This document shows positions 44,817 through 53,973 of a stretch of DNA of 64,000 nucleotides, piece after piece. Source of the stretch: Lutibacter oceani (lineage in GTDB: Bacteria; Bacteroidota; Bacteroidia; Flavobacteriales; Flavobacteriaceae); assembly GCF_003384935.1 (NCBI RefSeq), contig NZ_QTTQ01000010.1:496001-560000 (forward strand). The letters run 5' to 3'. The position numbers were made by a program, and so were the translations under genes. Each line of letters opens with the position of its first letter. Within the stretch, counting starts at the first letter, position 1. The notes below the pieces were generated by a model that was not told the DNA's origin, searched no databases, and saw only the letters and a list, made by a program, of their open reading frames with translations.

Positions 44817-47231
44817 ATGAAAAATTTTTTTTTAATTCTTTCCTTATTTTGTATTGTAACAATCACAGCCCAAGAAACCAAAAAAAAACTACTAGCAAAA
44901 AGAGTTTCAAATCCTCCAAAAATTGATGGCATACTTAATGATGACGTCTGGAAAGATGCAGATGTAGCTAAAGATTTTGTAATGTTCAGACCTTCTTCAG
45001 GTACACCAGAAGAAAAAAATAAAAGAACCGAAGTTAAGGTTGTTTATGATGATGATGCCATTTATTTTGGAGCCTATTTATATGATGATAAGCCAAACGA
45101 AATACCTAAAGAATTTGCAAATAGGGATAATTTTGCCTCGGTTGATTGGTTTGGAGTAATGATAAACCCAAATAATGATTCGCAAAATGATACTGAATTT
45201 TTTGTTCAAGTTACAGGTAATCAAGCAGATGCTAAATCAAATGCTTTTAATGAGGATTTTAGTTGGAGTGCAGTTTGGGACAGTGAAGTTTCGGTACTTA
45301 GAGATGGATGGGTTGTTGAGATAAAAATTCCTTATTCAGCATTGCGTTTTTCAAATCAGGAAGTACAAACTTGGGGGCTAAATTTCCATAGACATTTTAG
45401 AAATACAAGAGAGCAATTTACCTGGAATTATATTGACAGAACTAAAGGAATTATTCAACAATATGCAGGAACACTTAGCGGTATTGAAAATATTCAACCT
45501 CCTACCCGCTTAAGCTTTTCCCCATATGCTTCTTCTGCTTTTAATTCATACGATGGTGAAAATTCATTTAACAATAGTATTGGTTTAGATGTAAAATATG
45601 GAATCAGTGAAAGTTTTACTTTAGACGCTACATTAATTCCAGATTTTGGACAAACTGCTTTTGACGATATTGTACTAAATTTAGGTCCCTTTGAAGAACA
45701 ATATCAAGAACAACGCCCATTTTTTACTGAAGGGACTGAACTTTTTAGCAAAGGAGATATGTTTTATTCCAGAAGAATTGGAAATGCTCCCGTAAACTAT
45801 TTTGATGAAGCTACGCTAACCGAAAATGAAGAAATTGTTGATAATCCTTATAAAGTTAATATGCTAAACGCTGTTAAAGTTTCAGGAAGAACTAAAGGCG
45901 GACTTGGAATTGGGGTATTTAATGCAATTACTGAAAAAACCGAGGCTAAAATTAAAGATCTTTCAACGGAAGAAATTAAAAGAATAGTTACGGAACCTTT
46001 AGCTAATTATAATGTTATAATTTTAGATCAACAATTTAATAAAAACTCATCAGTTTCTTTAATAAATACTAGTGTTTTAAGAGAAGGTAAAGTTAGAGAT
46101 GCAAATGCTACCGGACTTTTATACACATTAGTGAATAAAAAAAATACGCATTATATAGATGGAAGTGTTAAAACCAGTAGTATTATAGAAAATAATGAAA
46201 AAACCAATGGCTATTTTTTTGATACAAGTATGGGAAAATTTGCTGGTAAAATTCAATATGAAGCTGGCTATAGAATGGTGGATGAAAAATTTGAAATTAA
46301 TGATTTAGGATTTCAAAATAGAAATAACTACCAACGTTATTATGGTAATTTTTCTTATAGAATTTTTGAACCTACAAAAAATTTCATTCGTTACAGATTT
46401 AATACTTGGGGAAATATTAGTTACAGAAAAAGTGATGGCGCTTATATGGATAATAGAATTGGAATAAACTTTAATGCAACCACTTTAAAACAATTATCTT
46501 TTGGAGTTAATATTAATGGAAATATTGGCAAAACTTATGATTACTACGAACCTAGAGTTGAAGACAGGTATTATACAGACAGTCCAAGATTAAATTTTAA
46601 TGGATGGCTGTCAACAGATTTTAGCAAAAAATTTGCTTTTGAAACGAGCGTTTTTCACGGAATAAGAATTGGAGAATCTAGAATTTATACTGAATTTGAT
46701 TTTTCTCCTCGTTATCGTTTTAACGATAAGTTTAATGTTTCTTACGGTTTAAATATGGGTGCTGGAAAAAACAGTAAAGGTTGGGTAAATGAATTAGAAG
46801 ATGGTACAATTATATTTGGCAATAGAACTGTAAAAAACATAACAAATTCGATTTCAGGAAGATATAATTTTAGCGTAAAATCTGGACTTGCATTAACTTT
46901 CAGGCATTATTGGTCGCCAATTGAATATGATAACGAATTTTATAATTTAGAACAAAACGGAGAGCTTTCGCCAAATACTTATTCAGAAAATCATGACATT
47001 AATTTTAATAGCTGGAATTTAGATTTAAGTTACTCTTGGCAATTTGCTCCTGGTAGTCAATTAGTTGCTTTATATAGAAATGCTATTTTTAACGAGGATA
47101 CTAATTCTGACTTAAATTTTAATGAAAACCTAACAAACCTGTTTGAACAACCAAAACAACACAACGTTTCACTTAAGTTAATTTATTATATAGATTATAA
47201 TAACATGAAAGGTTGGCTTGGAAAAAGTTAA
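44817..47231 (+). CDS. DUF5916 outer-membrane protein with N-terminal CBM9-like domain
   Basis: The 804-aa protein has a signal peptide (1-19), a family 9 carbohydrate-binding-like beta domain (about 27-240; PKIDGILNDDVWKDADVAKDF and VYDDDAIYFGAYLYDD are typical), and a DUF5916 region (about 245-804) with alternating strands ending each hairpin in aromatic residues, as expected for an outer-membrane beta-barrel. GTELFSKGDMFYSRRIG is the common DUF5916 marker. Ligand and function are unknown; sugar binding is only suggested by the CBM9-like fold. The gene has no susC/susD partner. Confidence 0.85.
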   Translation: MKNFFLILSLFCIVTITAQETKKKLLAKRVSNPPKIDGILNDDVWKDADVAKDFVMFRPSSGTPEEKNKRTEVKVVYDDDAIYFGAYLYDDKPNEIPKEFANRDNFASVDWFGVMINPNNDSQNDTEFFVQVTGNQADAKSNAFNEDFSWSAVWDSEVSVLRDGWVVEIKIPYSALRFSNQEVQTWGLNFHRHFRNTREQFTWNYIDRTKGIIQQYAGTLSGIENIQPPTRLSFSPYASSAFNSYDGENSFNNSIGLDVKYGISESFTLDATLIPDFGQTAFDDIVLNLGPFEEQYQEQRPFFTEGTELFSKGDMFYSRRIGNAPVNYFDEATLTENEEIVDNPYKVNMLNAVKVSGRTKGGLGIGVFNAITEKTEAKIKDLSTEEIKRIVTEPLANYNVIILDQQFNKNSSVSLINTSVLREGKVRDANATGLLYTLVNKKNTHYIDGSVKTSSIIENNEKTNGYFFDTSMGKFAGKIQYEAGYRMVDEKFEINDLGFQNRNNYQRYYGNFSYRIFEPTKNFIRYRFNTWGNISYRKSDGAYMDNRIGINFNATTLKQLSFGVNINGNIGKTYDYYEPRVEDRYYTDSPRLNFNGWLSTDFSKKFAFETSVFHGIRIGESRIYTEFDFSPRYRFNDKFNVSYGLNMGAGKNSKGWVNELEDGTIIFGNRTVKNITNSISGRYNFSVKSGLALTFRHYWSPIEYDNEFYNLEQNGELSPNTYSENHDINFNSWNLDLSYSWQFAPGSQLVALYRNAIFNEDTNSDLNFNENLTNLFEQPKQHNVSLKLIYYIDYNNMKGWLGKS

Positions 47232-47280
47232 CAGAAAACTATTTTTATTTTAATTTTCACTTTTTACTCTATAATTTAAC

Positions 47281-47288
47281 TATTTTTG
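47281..47288 (+). promoter_or_regulatory. Probable -7 promoter element (TATTTTTG) of the lolD-like gene
   Basis: Perfect TAnnTTTG, ending 4 bp before the ATG at 47293; predicts a leaderless transcript. Confidence 0.45.
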
Positions 47289-47292
47289 AATT

Positions 47293-47955
47293 ATGATAAA
47301 AGCAAAAAATATTCATAAATTTTATGGTGATTTAGAGGTTTTAAAAGGCGTAAACCTATCCATAAAAAAAGGAGAAGTTGTTGCTATTGTTGGTCCATCA
47401 GGTGCTGGAAAAACTACACTCCTTCAAATACTGGGAACATTAGACAAACCTACCCAAAATAAAGAATCTGATCTTACAATAAACACTATAAATTTATTAA
47501 CTTTAAATGATAAAACGCTATCAAAATTTAGAAATAAACATATAGGATTTATTTTTCAATTTCATCAATTGCTTCCTGAATTTACTGCTTTAGAAAATGT
47601 ATGTATTCCTGCGTTTATAGCAAATAACACCAAAAGTGAAGCGGAATCCAAAGCCAAAGAATTACTGGAATTTTTAGGCCTTTCAAACAGAATAAATCAT
47701 AAGCCAAATGAACTTTCTGGTGGAGAGCAACAACGGGTTGCTGTTGCACGTGCTTTAATAAATAATCCTGATGTTATTTTTGCAGATGAACCAAGTGGAA
47801 ATTTAGATTCTGCTTCTGCTAAAAATTTACACGAACTATTTTTTACACTACGCAAAAAATTCAATCAAACCTTTGTAATTGTAACTCATAACCAAGAATT
47901 GGCAAATATGGCAGACAGAAAACTGGAAATGAAAGATGGAAAAATTATCAATTAA
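47293..47955 (+). CDS. LolD-type ABC transporter ATP-binding protein
   Basis: The 220-aa ATPase belongs to the LolD/MacB/FtsE group. Walker A is GPSGAGKT (34-41), Q-loop [18 protein letters not shown], signature LSGGE (141-145) and Walker [11 protein letters not shown] (163-172) with the LolD-type PSGNLD ending. It would energise a LolC/E-like permease that releases lipoproteins from the inner membrane, but no permease gene is adjacent. Database name lolD is likely; assignment to lipoprotein release rests on family membership. Confidence 0.88.
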   Translation: MIKAKNIHKFYGDLEVLKGVNLSIKKGEVVAIVGPSGAGKTTLLQILGTLDKPTQNKESDLTINTINLLTLNDKTLSKFRNKHIGFIFQFHQLLPEFTALENVCIPAFIANNTKSEAESKAKELLEFLGLSNRINHKPNELSGGEQQRVAVARALINNPDVIFADEPSGNLDSASAKNLHELFFTLRKKFNQTFVIVTHNQELANMADRKLEMKDGKIIN

Positions 47956-47965
47956 ACTTGAATAA

Positions 47966-48700
47966 ATGATTGGAATTATAAGTGCAATGCAAGAAGAAAT
48001 TCAAGCATTATTAAATGAACTTAAAAATGTTACAACTACAGAAAAAGGAATGCGCACCTATTATTCTGGCAAATTATTTAATAAAAAAGTTGTACTTGTT
48101 TTTTCACGCTGGGGTAAAGTTGCATCTGCTGCCACTACCACACAGCTCATAAACGATTTTAACGTAGAGGAAATTATATTTACTGGAGTTGCAGGTGCAA
48201 TTAATAAAGATTTAAATATAGGTGACGTAGTAATTGGAAAAAATTTATTTCAACACGATTTAAATGCCAGCCCATTTTATAAAAAGTTCGAAATTCCAAT
48301 TCTAAAAAAGGAGTTTTTAGAAACTAAAAATTCACAAAAAATAATTAATTCAACTAATTTATTTATAGATAGTTACAATAAATATATTAAAGATTCTGAA
48401 GCGGCTGTTTTTAATATAACAGCTCCAAAAATAGTGTTTGGAGATATTGCAAGTGGAGATCAATTTATTTCAAGTATTAAAAAAATAAAAAAACTAAATA
48501 AAGCGTTGCCAACAGCTATTTGTGTTGAAATGGAGGGTGCTGCTGTTGCCCAAATTTGTTACGAATATAACATTCCATTCTCAATAATTAGAATTATCTC
48601 AGATAAAGCAAACGACAATGCAACCATAGATTTTTCAAGATTTGCAAATACAATTGCCAGTAACTATGCATTAGGAATTTTAAAAAACTATTTTGCATAA
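47966..48700 (+). CDS. mtnN: 5'-methylthioadenosine/S-adenosylhomocysteine nucleosidase
   Basis: MTAN cleaves adenine from methylthioadenosine and S-adenosylhomocysteine, recycling methionine and removing inhibitors of methyltransferases. The 244-aa protein begins with MIGIISAMQEEIQAL (catalytic acidic residue E11), has FTGVAGAINKDLNIGDVVIG, the purine-binding VEMEGAAVAQ, and RIISDKAND with the catalytic Asp. It is about 12 residues longer than E. coli MTAN because of an insert in the middle. It lies 10 bp after the lolD-like gene. Confidence 0.93.
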   Translation: MIGIISAMQEEIQALLNELKNVTTTEKGMRTYYSGKLFNKKVVLVFSRWGKVASAATTTQLINDFNVEEIIFTGVAGAINKDLNIGDVVIGKNLFQHDLNASPFYKKFEIPILKKEFLETKNSQKIINSTNLFIDSYNKYIKDSEAAVFNITAPKIVFGDIASGDQFISSIKKIKKLNKALPTAICVEMEGAAVAQICYEYNIPFSIIRIISDKANDNATIDFSRFANTIASNYALGILKNYFA

Positions 48701-48716
48701 GTCTGTTTGAATTTAA

Positions 48717-48724
48717 TATCTTTG
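48717..48724 (+). promoter_or_regulatory. Probable promoter (TTTG-N21-TATCTTTG) of the batA-like operon
   Basis: TTTG at 48692-48695 and TATCTTTG are separated by 21 bp; the -7 box ends 17 bp before the ATG at 48742. Confidence 0.45.
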
Positions 48725-48741
48725 AAAAACTATTATGAACA

Positions 48742-50700
48742 ATGCAGTTTAAGCATCCTGAAATTTTATACGCACTTCTGCTTCTTATCATTCCGATAAT
48801 AGTTCATTTATTTCAGTTACAACGCTTCATAAAAGTCCCTTTTACCAATGTAAAATTTTTAAAAAATATAGAGCAACAAACTCGCAAAAGTGCACGCCTG
48901 AAAAAGTGGCTAGTTTTAGCCTCCAGATTACTTGCATTTACAACTTTAATAATTGCATTTGCACAACCTTATTTTTCTAAATTTAATACTACCTTAAATT
49001 ACAATACAACATTTTATTTAGACAACTCTTTTAGTATGCAGGCAAAAGGAGCAAATGGAGAATTGTTGAAAAATGCTGCTCAAAATATTATTGAAAATAA
49101 CACTTTTAAAAACAGTACATTTTCCATATTAACAAATAATGATTTTTTCCCAAAATTAGATGCTAAAAACCTAAAATCTACACTTATAAATTTAAAATAT
49201 TACCCTATCAAAGTAGATTTTAACACTGTTTTATTAAAATTAAACTCAATAAATAACAATAAAATAAACACTTTATATAAAAACATATTAATATCTGATT
49301 TTCAAAATATTAATTTTAAAAATAAAAGTGATTTTACAAATGTAAACTCACCAATCCAACTACTAAAAGTAATTCCTAAAACGCAAAACAATATTTATAT
49401 TGATAGCGTTTTTATAAACAACAATACTTCATCAGATATTAGTATTACTGCACTTGTAAAAAGCACAAAGAAAATTACTGAAAATGTTCCTGTTTCATTG
49501 TTTAGCAATTCTATTTTAATTGGAAAAGCAACCTCAAAATTTGACAATTCAAAGTATACCAGTGTACAATTTACAATTCCAAATGCTACTGATTTTAATG
49601 GAAAAATATCATTAAATGATGCCGTTCTTGAATTTGATAACGACTTCTTTTTTACCCTATCTAAACCAGAAAAAATAAATGTTTTATCTATTGAAAATTC
49701 AGCTGGTTTTTTACCTAAAATTTATACTGAAAATGAATTTAATTTCACATCTTTTTCATTGCAAAATTTAAATTACAATACTATTCAAAATCAGCAATTA
49801 ATTGTTTTAAATGAAATTGAAAAATTTCCTATTGAATTAATAATTGCTTTAAAAGAATATTTTATAAATGGGGGTAATTTGGTTTTAATTCCTTCTGAAA
49901 AAACAGATATTTTAACTTACAATAACTTGCTAAACCAACTAGGAATTGGGTTAATTAAATCAAAAGAAAACAAAGACCATAAAATAACTTCAATAAATTA
50001 TAACCATCCATTGGTAAATGATGTTTTTGAGAAAAGAGTTCAAAATTTTCAGTACCCAAAAACAAATCAATATTTTAAAAGCAATTTTAAAAATGCTGCT
50101 TCCATTATAAATTTTGATAATAATGATGCGTTTATCTCATCTGCAAACTTTAAAAACAATAATTTTTATTGGGTCGCATCACCTTTAAATTATGAGGTTT
50201 CAGATTTTACCCAATCTCCACTTATAGTTCCTGTTTTCTATAATTTCGCAAAAAATAGTTCAAAATTTTCTGAGCTTTATTATACTATTTCACAAAATAC
50301 AAACATTGATGTTAAAATAGCCATTGGAAAAGAGCAAGTGTTAAAAATTTCTGATGAATTAAATGAATTTATACCACTTCAACAAATTGGACCAAACAAA
50401 GTAACTCTTAAAATTGAAGATAATATATTAAAAAGTGGTTTTTATAATATTACTAACGGTAATGAAATAATTAAAAAAGTAGCTTTTAATTATAATAGAA
50501 ATGAAAGCGATTTAACATACACCAATATAAAAGAACTTAGTAAAAACAACAAAGACATTATAGTTTCATCCTCAATAGATGAAATTTTTAAAGAAATTAA
50601 TAATCAACAAAAAAACAATTGGCTTTTTAAGTGGTTTTTAGCTTTTTCTGTCCTATTTTTGTTAATTGAAATGCTTCTATTAAAATATTTCAAAATATGA
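48742..50700 (+). CDS. BatA-type membrane protein (aerotolerance N-terminal domain)
   Basis: The 652-aa protein starts with the BatA N-terminal domain: MQFKHPEILYALLLLIIPIIVHLFQLQRF, FTNVKFLKNI, and RLKKWLVLASRLLAFTTLIIAFAQP, giving two membrane helices (about 8-24 and 53-72). The large middle contains a vWA-like region (FYLDNSFSMQAKG resembles the MIDAS DxSxS) and a later DUF4159/GAT-like region. A C-terminal membrane helix is at about 630-650. Such proteins are often linked to MoxR ATPases; the MoxR gene here is about 6 kb away. The next gene, a PyrC homologue, overlaps by 4 bp. Confidence 0.85.
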   Translation: MQFKHPEILYALLLLIIPIIVHLFQLQRFIKVPFTNVKFLKNIEQQTRKSARLKKWLVLASRLLAFTTLIIAFAQPYFSKFNTTLNYNTTFYLDNSFSMQAKGANGELLKNAAQNIIENNTFKNSTFSILTNNDFFPKLDAKNLKSTLINLKYYPIKVDFNTVLLKLNSINNNKINTLYKNILISDFQNINFKNKSDFTNVNSPIQLLKVIPKTQNNIYIDSVFINNNTSSDISITALVKSTKKITENVPVSLFSNSILIGKATSKFDNSKYTSVQFTIPNATDFNGKISLNDAVLEFDNDFFFTLSKPEKINVLSIENSAGFLPKIYTENEFNFTSFSLQNLNYNTIQNQQLIVLNEIEKFPIELIIALKEYFINGGNLVLIPSEKTDILTYNNLLNQLGIGLIKSKENKDHKITSINYNHPLVNDVFEKRVQNFQYPKTNQYFKSNFKNAASIINFDNNDAFISSANFKNNNFYWVASPLNYEVSDFTQSPLIVPVFYNFAKNSSKFSELYYTISQNTNIDVKIAIGKEQVLKISDELNEFIPLQQIGPNKVTLKIEDNILKSGFYNITNGNEIIKKVAFNYNRNESDLTYTNIKELSKNNKDIIVSSSIDEIFKEINNQQKNNWLFKWFLAFSVLFLLIEMLLLKYFKI

Positions 50701-51950
50701 ATCTACTCATAAAATCTGCAACAATCATTGATCCATCTAGTCCGTTTCACAAACAAGAAAATGATATTTTAATTGAAAACGGTTGTATTAAAAAAATTTC
50801 AAAAAAAATAAAAAATCCAAATAACCTAAAAGAAATTAAATTAGATAATTTACATATTTCTCAAGGTTGGTTTGATACTAGCGTTAGTTTTGGAGAGCCT
50901 GGTTTTGAAGAACGAGAAACTATTAAAAATGGTTTAGAAACAGCGGCAAAAAGTGGATTTACTAAGGTTGCAGTAAATCCAAATACATATCCGGTTGCTG
51001 ATAACAAATCAGCAATAGAATTTATTAAAAACAAAGCAAATAATACAGCTACATCACTATTTCCTATTGGATGTTTAACTAAAAATGCTGAAAGTAAAGA
51101 CCTTGCAGAACTATTTGATATGCAAAATTCAGGAGCTATTGCATTTGGAGATTATAACAATCCAATAGTAAACGCCAATTTATTAAAAATTGCTTTGCAA
51201 TATGCTCAAAATTTCGATGCCTTAATTTTAAGTTTCCCTCAAGATAATTCTATTGCAGGATATGGTTTAGCAAATGAACATATAAACAGTACAAAACTTG
51301 GCTTAAAAGGGATCCCTTCTTTAGCAGAAGAAATGCAAGTTGCAAGAGATTTATTTATTTTAGAATATACCAATGGAAAATTACATATTCCAACAATATC
51401 TACTGCAAAATCTGTAAAACTAATTAAGGAAGCAAAAAATAAGGGTTTAAATGTAAGCTGTAGTGTTGCTGCGCATCATTTGGTTTTAACAGATGATGAA
51501 CTTGCAAGTTTTGACGGAAACACAAAGGTTTTGCCACCTTTAAGAACAGCTAAAGATGTAAAAGCACTTATAAAAGGGATAAACGATGGTGTTATAGATA
51601 TGATTACCAGTGATCATAACCCAATTGATATTGAGCACAAAAAAGTGGAGTACAATAATGCCAAATTTGGAACAATTGGTATGGAAAGTTTATTTGGATC
51701 TTTAAATAAAGTAATTCCTTTAGAAACATTAGTAACTTGTTTAACCACAAATCCAAGAAACAGATTTAATATTGAAAATTCATTTATAAATGAAGGAGAA
51801 AAAGCCAATATAACACTTTTTAACCCAGATTTTGAGTATGAGTTTTCATTAAATAATATTTATTCAACATCCAAAAATTCAATATTTTTAAATAAAAAAT
51901 TAAACGGAAAAGTATACGGTATAATTTCAAATAATAAAATAGTTTTATAA
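50697..51950 (+). CDS. Dihydroorotase homologue lacking the HxH metal site (PyrC-like, probably inactive)
   Basis: The 417-aa protein has the amidohydrolase fold of class I dihydroorotase, with VNPNTYPVADN, AAHHLVLTDDEL, RTAKDVKALIKG and TSDHNPIDIEHK all recognisable. At the usual DxHVHxREPG motif it reads FDTSVSFGEPG (residues 59-69): both metal-binding His are Ser (S62, S64) and the substrate-binding Arg is Gly (G66). It therefore is not expected to bind the binuclear zinc. Inactive PyrC' proteins in Pseudomonas serve as a structural partner of aspartate carbamoyltransferase; a similar role here is inference. The gene overlaps the batA-like gene by 4 bp. Confidence 0.85.
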   Translation: MNLLIKSATIIDPSSPFHKQENDILIENGCIKKISKKIKNPNNLKEIKLDNLHISQGWFDTSVSFGEPGFEERETIKNGLETAAKSGFTKVAVNPNTYPVADNKSAIEFIKNKANNTATSLFPIGCLTKNAESKDLAELFDMQNSGAIAFGDYNNPIVNANLLKIALQYAQNFDALILSFPQDNSIAGYGLANEHINSTKLGLKGIPSLAEEMQVARDLFILEYTNGKLHIPTISTAKSVKLIKEAKNKGLNVSCSVAAHHLVLTDDELASFDGNTKVLPPLRTAKDVKALIKGINDGVIDMITSDHNPIDIEHKKVEYNNAKFGTIGMESLFGSLNKVIPLETLVTCLTTNPRNRFNIENSFINEGEKANITLFNPDFEYEFSLNNIYSTSKNSIFLNKKLNGKVYGIISNNKIVL

Positions 51951-51982
51951 TTTTATATATTTACGCAACTAAAAATTTAAAA

Positions 51983-52309
51983 ATGGAAAATCAAACAGTT
52001 AATGAAGGAAAAACAATGGCTATTATATCCTATTTTTGGTGGCTAGGGTTAATTATTGCTTTTATTATGAATAACAGTAAAAAAAATACTTTTGCTTCAT
52101 TTCATATTCGTCAAATGATTGGCTTACTACTACTTAATGTAGGTGTAAGTTTAATTTACAAATATGTAGGTTCTTCAATAGGTATGCTATTAGGCCTTGG
52201 TACTTTTGTGCTTTGGGTAATTGGCTTAATTGGAGCATTTCAAGGAGAAGAAAAAAGAGTTCCTTTGCTAGGCGATTTGTTTCAAGACTGGTTTAAAAGC
52301 ATTGGATAA
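51983..52309 (+). CDS. Small membrane protein, DUF4870-like
   Basis: The 108-aa protein has about three hydrophobic segments (about 12-30, 45-62 and 64-84) and the DUF4870-type pattern: MAIISYFWWLGLIIAFIMN, then KKNTFASFHIRQMIGLLLL, and a C-terminal VPLLGDLFQDWF. The FHxRQ motif preceding the second helix is diagnostic. Function is unknown. A near-consensus -7 motif (TATATTTA) lies at about 51956. A terminator hairpin follows. Confidence 0.75.
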   Translation: MENQTVNEGKTMAIISYFWWLGLIIAFIMNNSKKNTFASFHIRQMIGLLLLNVGVSLIYKYVGSSIGMLLGLGTFVLWVIGLIGAFQGEEKRVPLLGDLFQDWFKSIG

Positions 52310-52322
52310 TACTATAAAATCA

Positions 52323-52330
52323 TATTTTTG
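52323..52330 (+). promoter_or_regulatory. Probable -7 promoter element (TATTTTTG) of the carboxylesterase gene
   Basis: Perfect TAnnTTTG with TTG at 52302-52304 (18 bp spacer). The start of transcription would fall in the terminator hairpin at 52331-52353, so either the hairpin is in the leader or the promoter is not used. Confidence 0.4.
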
Positions 52331-52360
52331 AAGTCGCGCCTAAAGCGCGACTTTTATTTT
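52331..52360 (+). terminator. GC-rich terminator hairpin after the DUF4870-like gene
   Basis: Nine-bp stem AAGTCGCGC / GCGCGACTT with a CTAAA loop, followed by TTATTTT. It lies 22 bp after the previous stop and 5 bp before the next start. Confidence 0.75.
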
Positions 52361-52364
52361 ATCA

Positions 52365-53018
52365 ATGGAAAAATTATCACTACAATATATTGTAAGAGAA
52401 CCTAACAATCGAACAGAAAAAACTTCATTACTAATTCTATTACATGGTTATGGAAGTAATGAAGAAGATTTATTTTCATTCGCAACAGAATTACCTGAAG
52501 ATTTAATTATTATAAGTGCTAGAGCGCCTCAAAGCTTAGGTTTTGGAAGCTACTCTTGGTACACAATTAATTTTACAGCTTCACAAGGCAAATTTTCTGA
52601 TATTCCTGAAGCCATTGCTGCAAGAGATTTAATTGCTGATTTTATAGATGAAATTCAAGAAAGCTATAAAATAGCACCAACAAAAACATTTTTATTAGGT
52701 TTTAGCCAAGGAACAATTTTAAGTTACGCAGTTGCTTTAAGTTATCCTGAAAAAGTTCAAAAAATTATTGCTTTAAGTGGGTATATTAATGCCGAACTAT
52801 TACCAAAAAACATAGATACAAAAGATTATACTAAATTAGATTTCTTTATCTCTCACGGTTCAGCAGATCAAGTAATACCTGTTGAATGGGCTAACAAAGC
52901 ACCAAAATTTTTAAATGAATTGCACATTAAAAATTGTTATCAAGAATATCCCGTAGGTCACGGTGTTGCACCTAAAAACTTCTTTGATTTTAAAAATTGG
53001 ATTGAAGAGCGATTATAG
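52365..53018 (+). CDS. Alpha/beta hydrolase, phospholipase/carboxylesterase family
   Basis: The 217-aa cytosolic protein has the full serine hydrolase set: oxyanion-hole HGYGS at 27-31, nucleophile S114 in GFSQG, D168 in SHGSADQVIP and H199 in PVGHGVAP. The family (YpfH/acyl-protein thioesterase-like) hydrolyses short-chain esters. Substrate is unknown. No signal peptide. It has its own probable start region just after a terminator. Confidence 0.9.
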   Translation: MEKLSLQYIVREPNNRTEKTSLLILLHGYGSNEEDLFSFATELPEDLIIISARAPQSLGFGSYSWYTINFTASQGKFSDIPEAIAARDLIADFIDEIQESYKIAPTKTFLLGFSQGTILSYAVALSYPEKVQKIIALSGYINAELLPKNIDTKDYTKLDFFISHGSADQVIPVEWANKAPKFLNELHIKNCYQEYPVGHGVAPKNFFDFKNWIEERL

Positions 53019-53063
53019 TTTAGTTGATTTTTAGTAGTAAATATTTTAACACAAAATATAAAA

Positions 53064-53924
53064 ATGGAGACACTAAATAATATATTAAATTTTGAAATTT
53101 TTAGTTTAGGCGATTATACTGTGAAAGTATCAAAATTGGTAATTATTATATTAATTATTGTATTTACTAAAATAATTTTATGGATTATTCAGAAGGCATT
53201 ATCTCGTAAAAATAAATTTACAACACTTGATACCGGAACCTCATATGCCATTTTTCAAATAATTAAATATGTTCTTTACGTAATCGCTATTGGATTTATT
53301 TTAGAAAATATAGGAATTAAAGTTACATTATTATTAGCTGGTTCTGCCGCTTTATTGGTTGGTGTTGGGTTAGGATTACAACAAACATTTAACGATATAA
53401 TTTCAGGCCTTATATTGCTTACTGAGAGGTCTATTAAAATAAATGACGTTTTAGAAATTGATGGTGATGTTGTTAAAATTCAAAGCATTGGTTTACGTAC
53501 TTCAAAAGCTTTAAACAGAGATGATATATCTATTATTATTCCAAACTCCTTAATTACTACAAGCAAAGTAATTAATTGGAGCCATCAATCTCAAAAAACA
53601 AGATTTAAAATAGATGTTGGTGTTGCCTATGGAAGTGATGTAGATTTAGTAATAAAAATTTTAGAAGAAAGTGCTTTTGAGCATCCCGATGTTTTTAACA
53701 GAGAACTTGTTGAAGGCAGACTAATGAATTTTGGTAACTCATCGTTAGATTTTCAGCTCATATTTTTTAGTAAAAATATTTTTAGAATAAATAAAGCCAA
53801 AAGTGATATTCGAAGAATTATCAATAAAAAATTTGCTGAACATAAAATTACAATACCATTTCCTCAAATGGATGTGCATTTTAAATCAAATAACTCTGAA
53901 ATAGGTAATAATAAATTTATATAA
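53064..53924 (+). CDS. MscS-family mechanosensitive channel
   Basis: The 286-aa inner-membrane protein has helices at about 21-41, 63-82 and a pore helix at about 85-115 with the glycine/alanine pattern of MscS TM3: GSAALLVGVGLGLQQTFNDIISGLILL. The beta domain VLEIDGDVVKIQSIGLRTSKALNRDDISIIIPNS follows, then a C-terminal alpha/beta part. It protects against hypo-osmotic shock. Single-domain, MscS-like length. The glucokinase-like gene lies 49 bp downstream. Confidence 0.93.
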   Translation: METLNNILNFEIFSLGDYTVKVSKLVIIILIIVFTKIILWIIQKALSRKNKFTTLDTGTSYAIFQIIKYVLYVIAIGFILENIGIKVTLLLAGSAALLVGVGLGLQQTFNDIISGLILLTERSIKINDVLEIDGDVVKIQSIGLRTSKALNRDDISIIIPNSLITTSKVINWSHQSQKTRFKIDVGVAYGSDVDLVIKILEESAFEHPDVFNRELVEGRLMNFGNSSLDFQLIFFSKNIFRINKAKSDIRRIINKKFAEHKITIPFPQMDVHFKSNNSEIGNNKFI

Positions 53925-53973
53925 AATATTATATTCAAAAATTATTGAATAAATTACAGTAAAATAATAAAAT

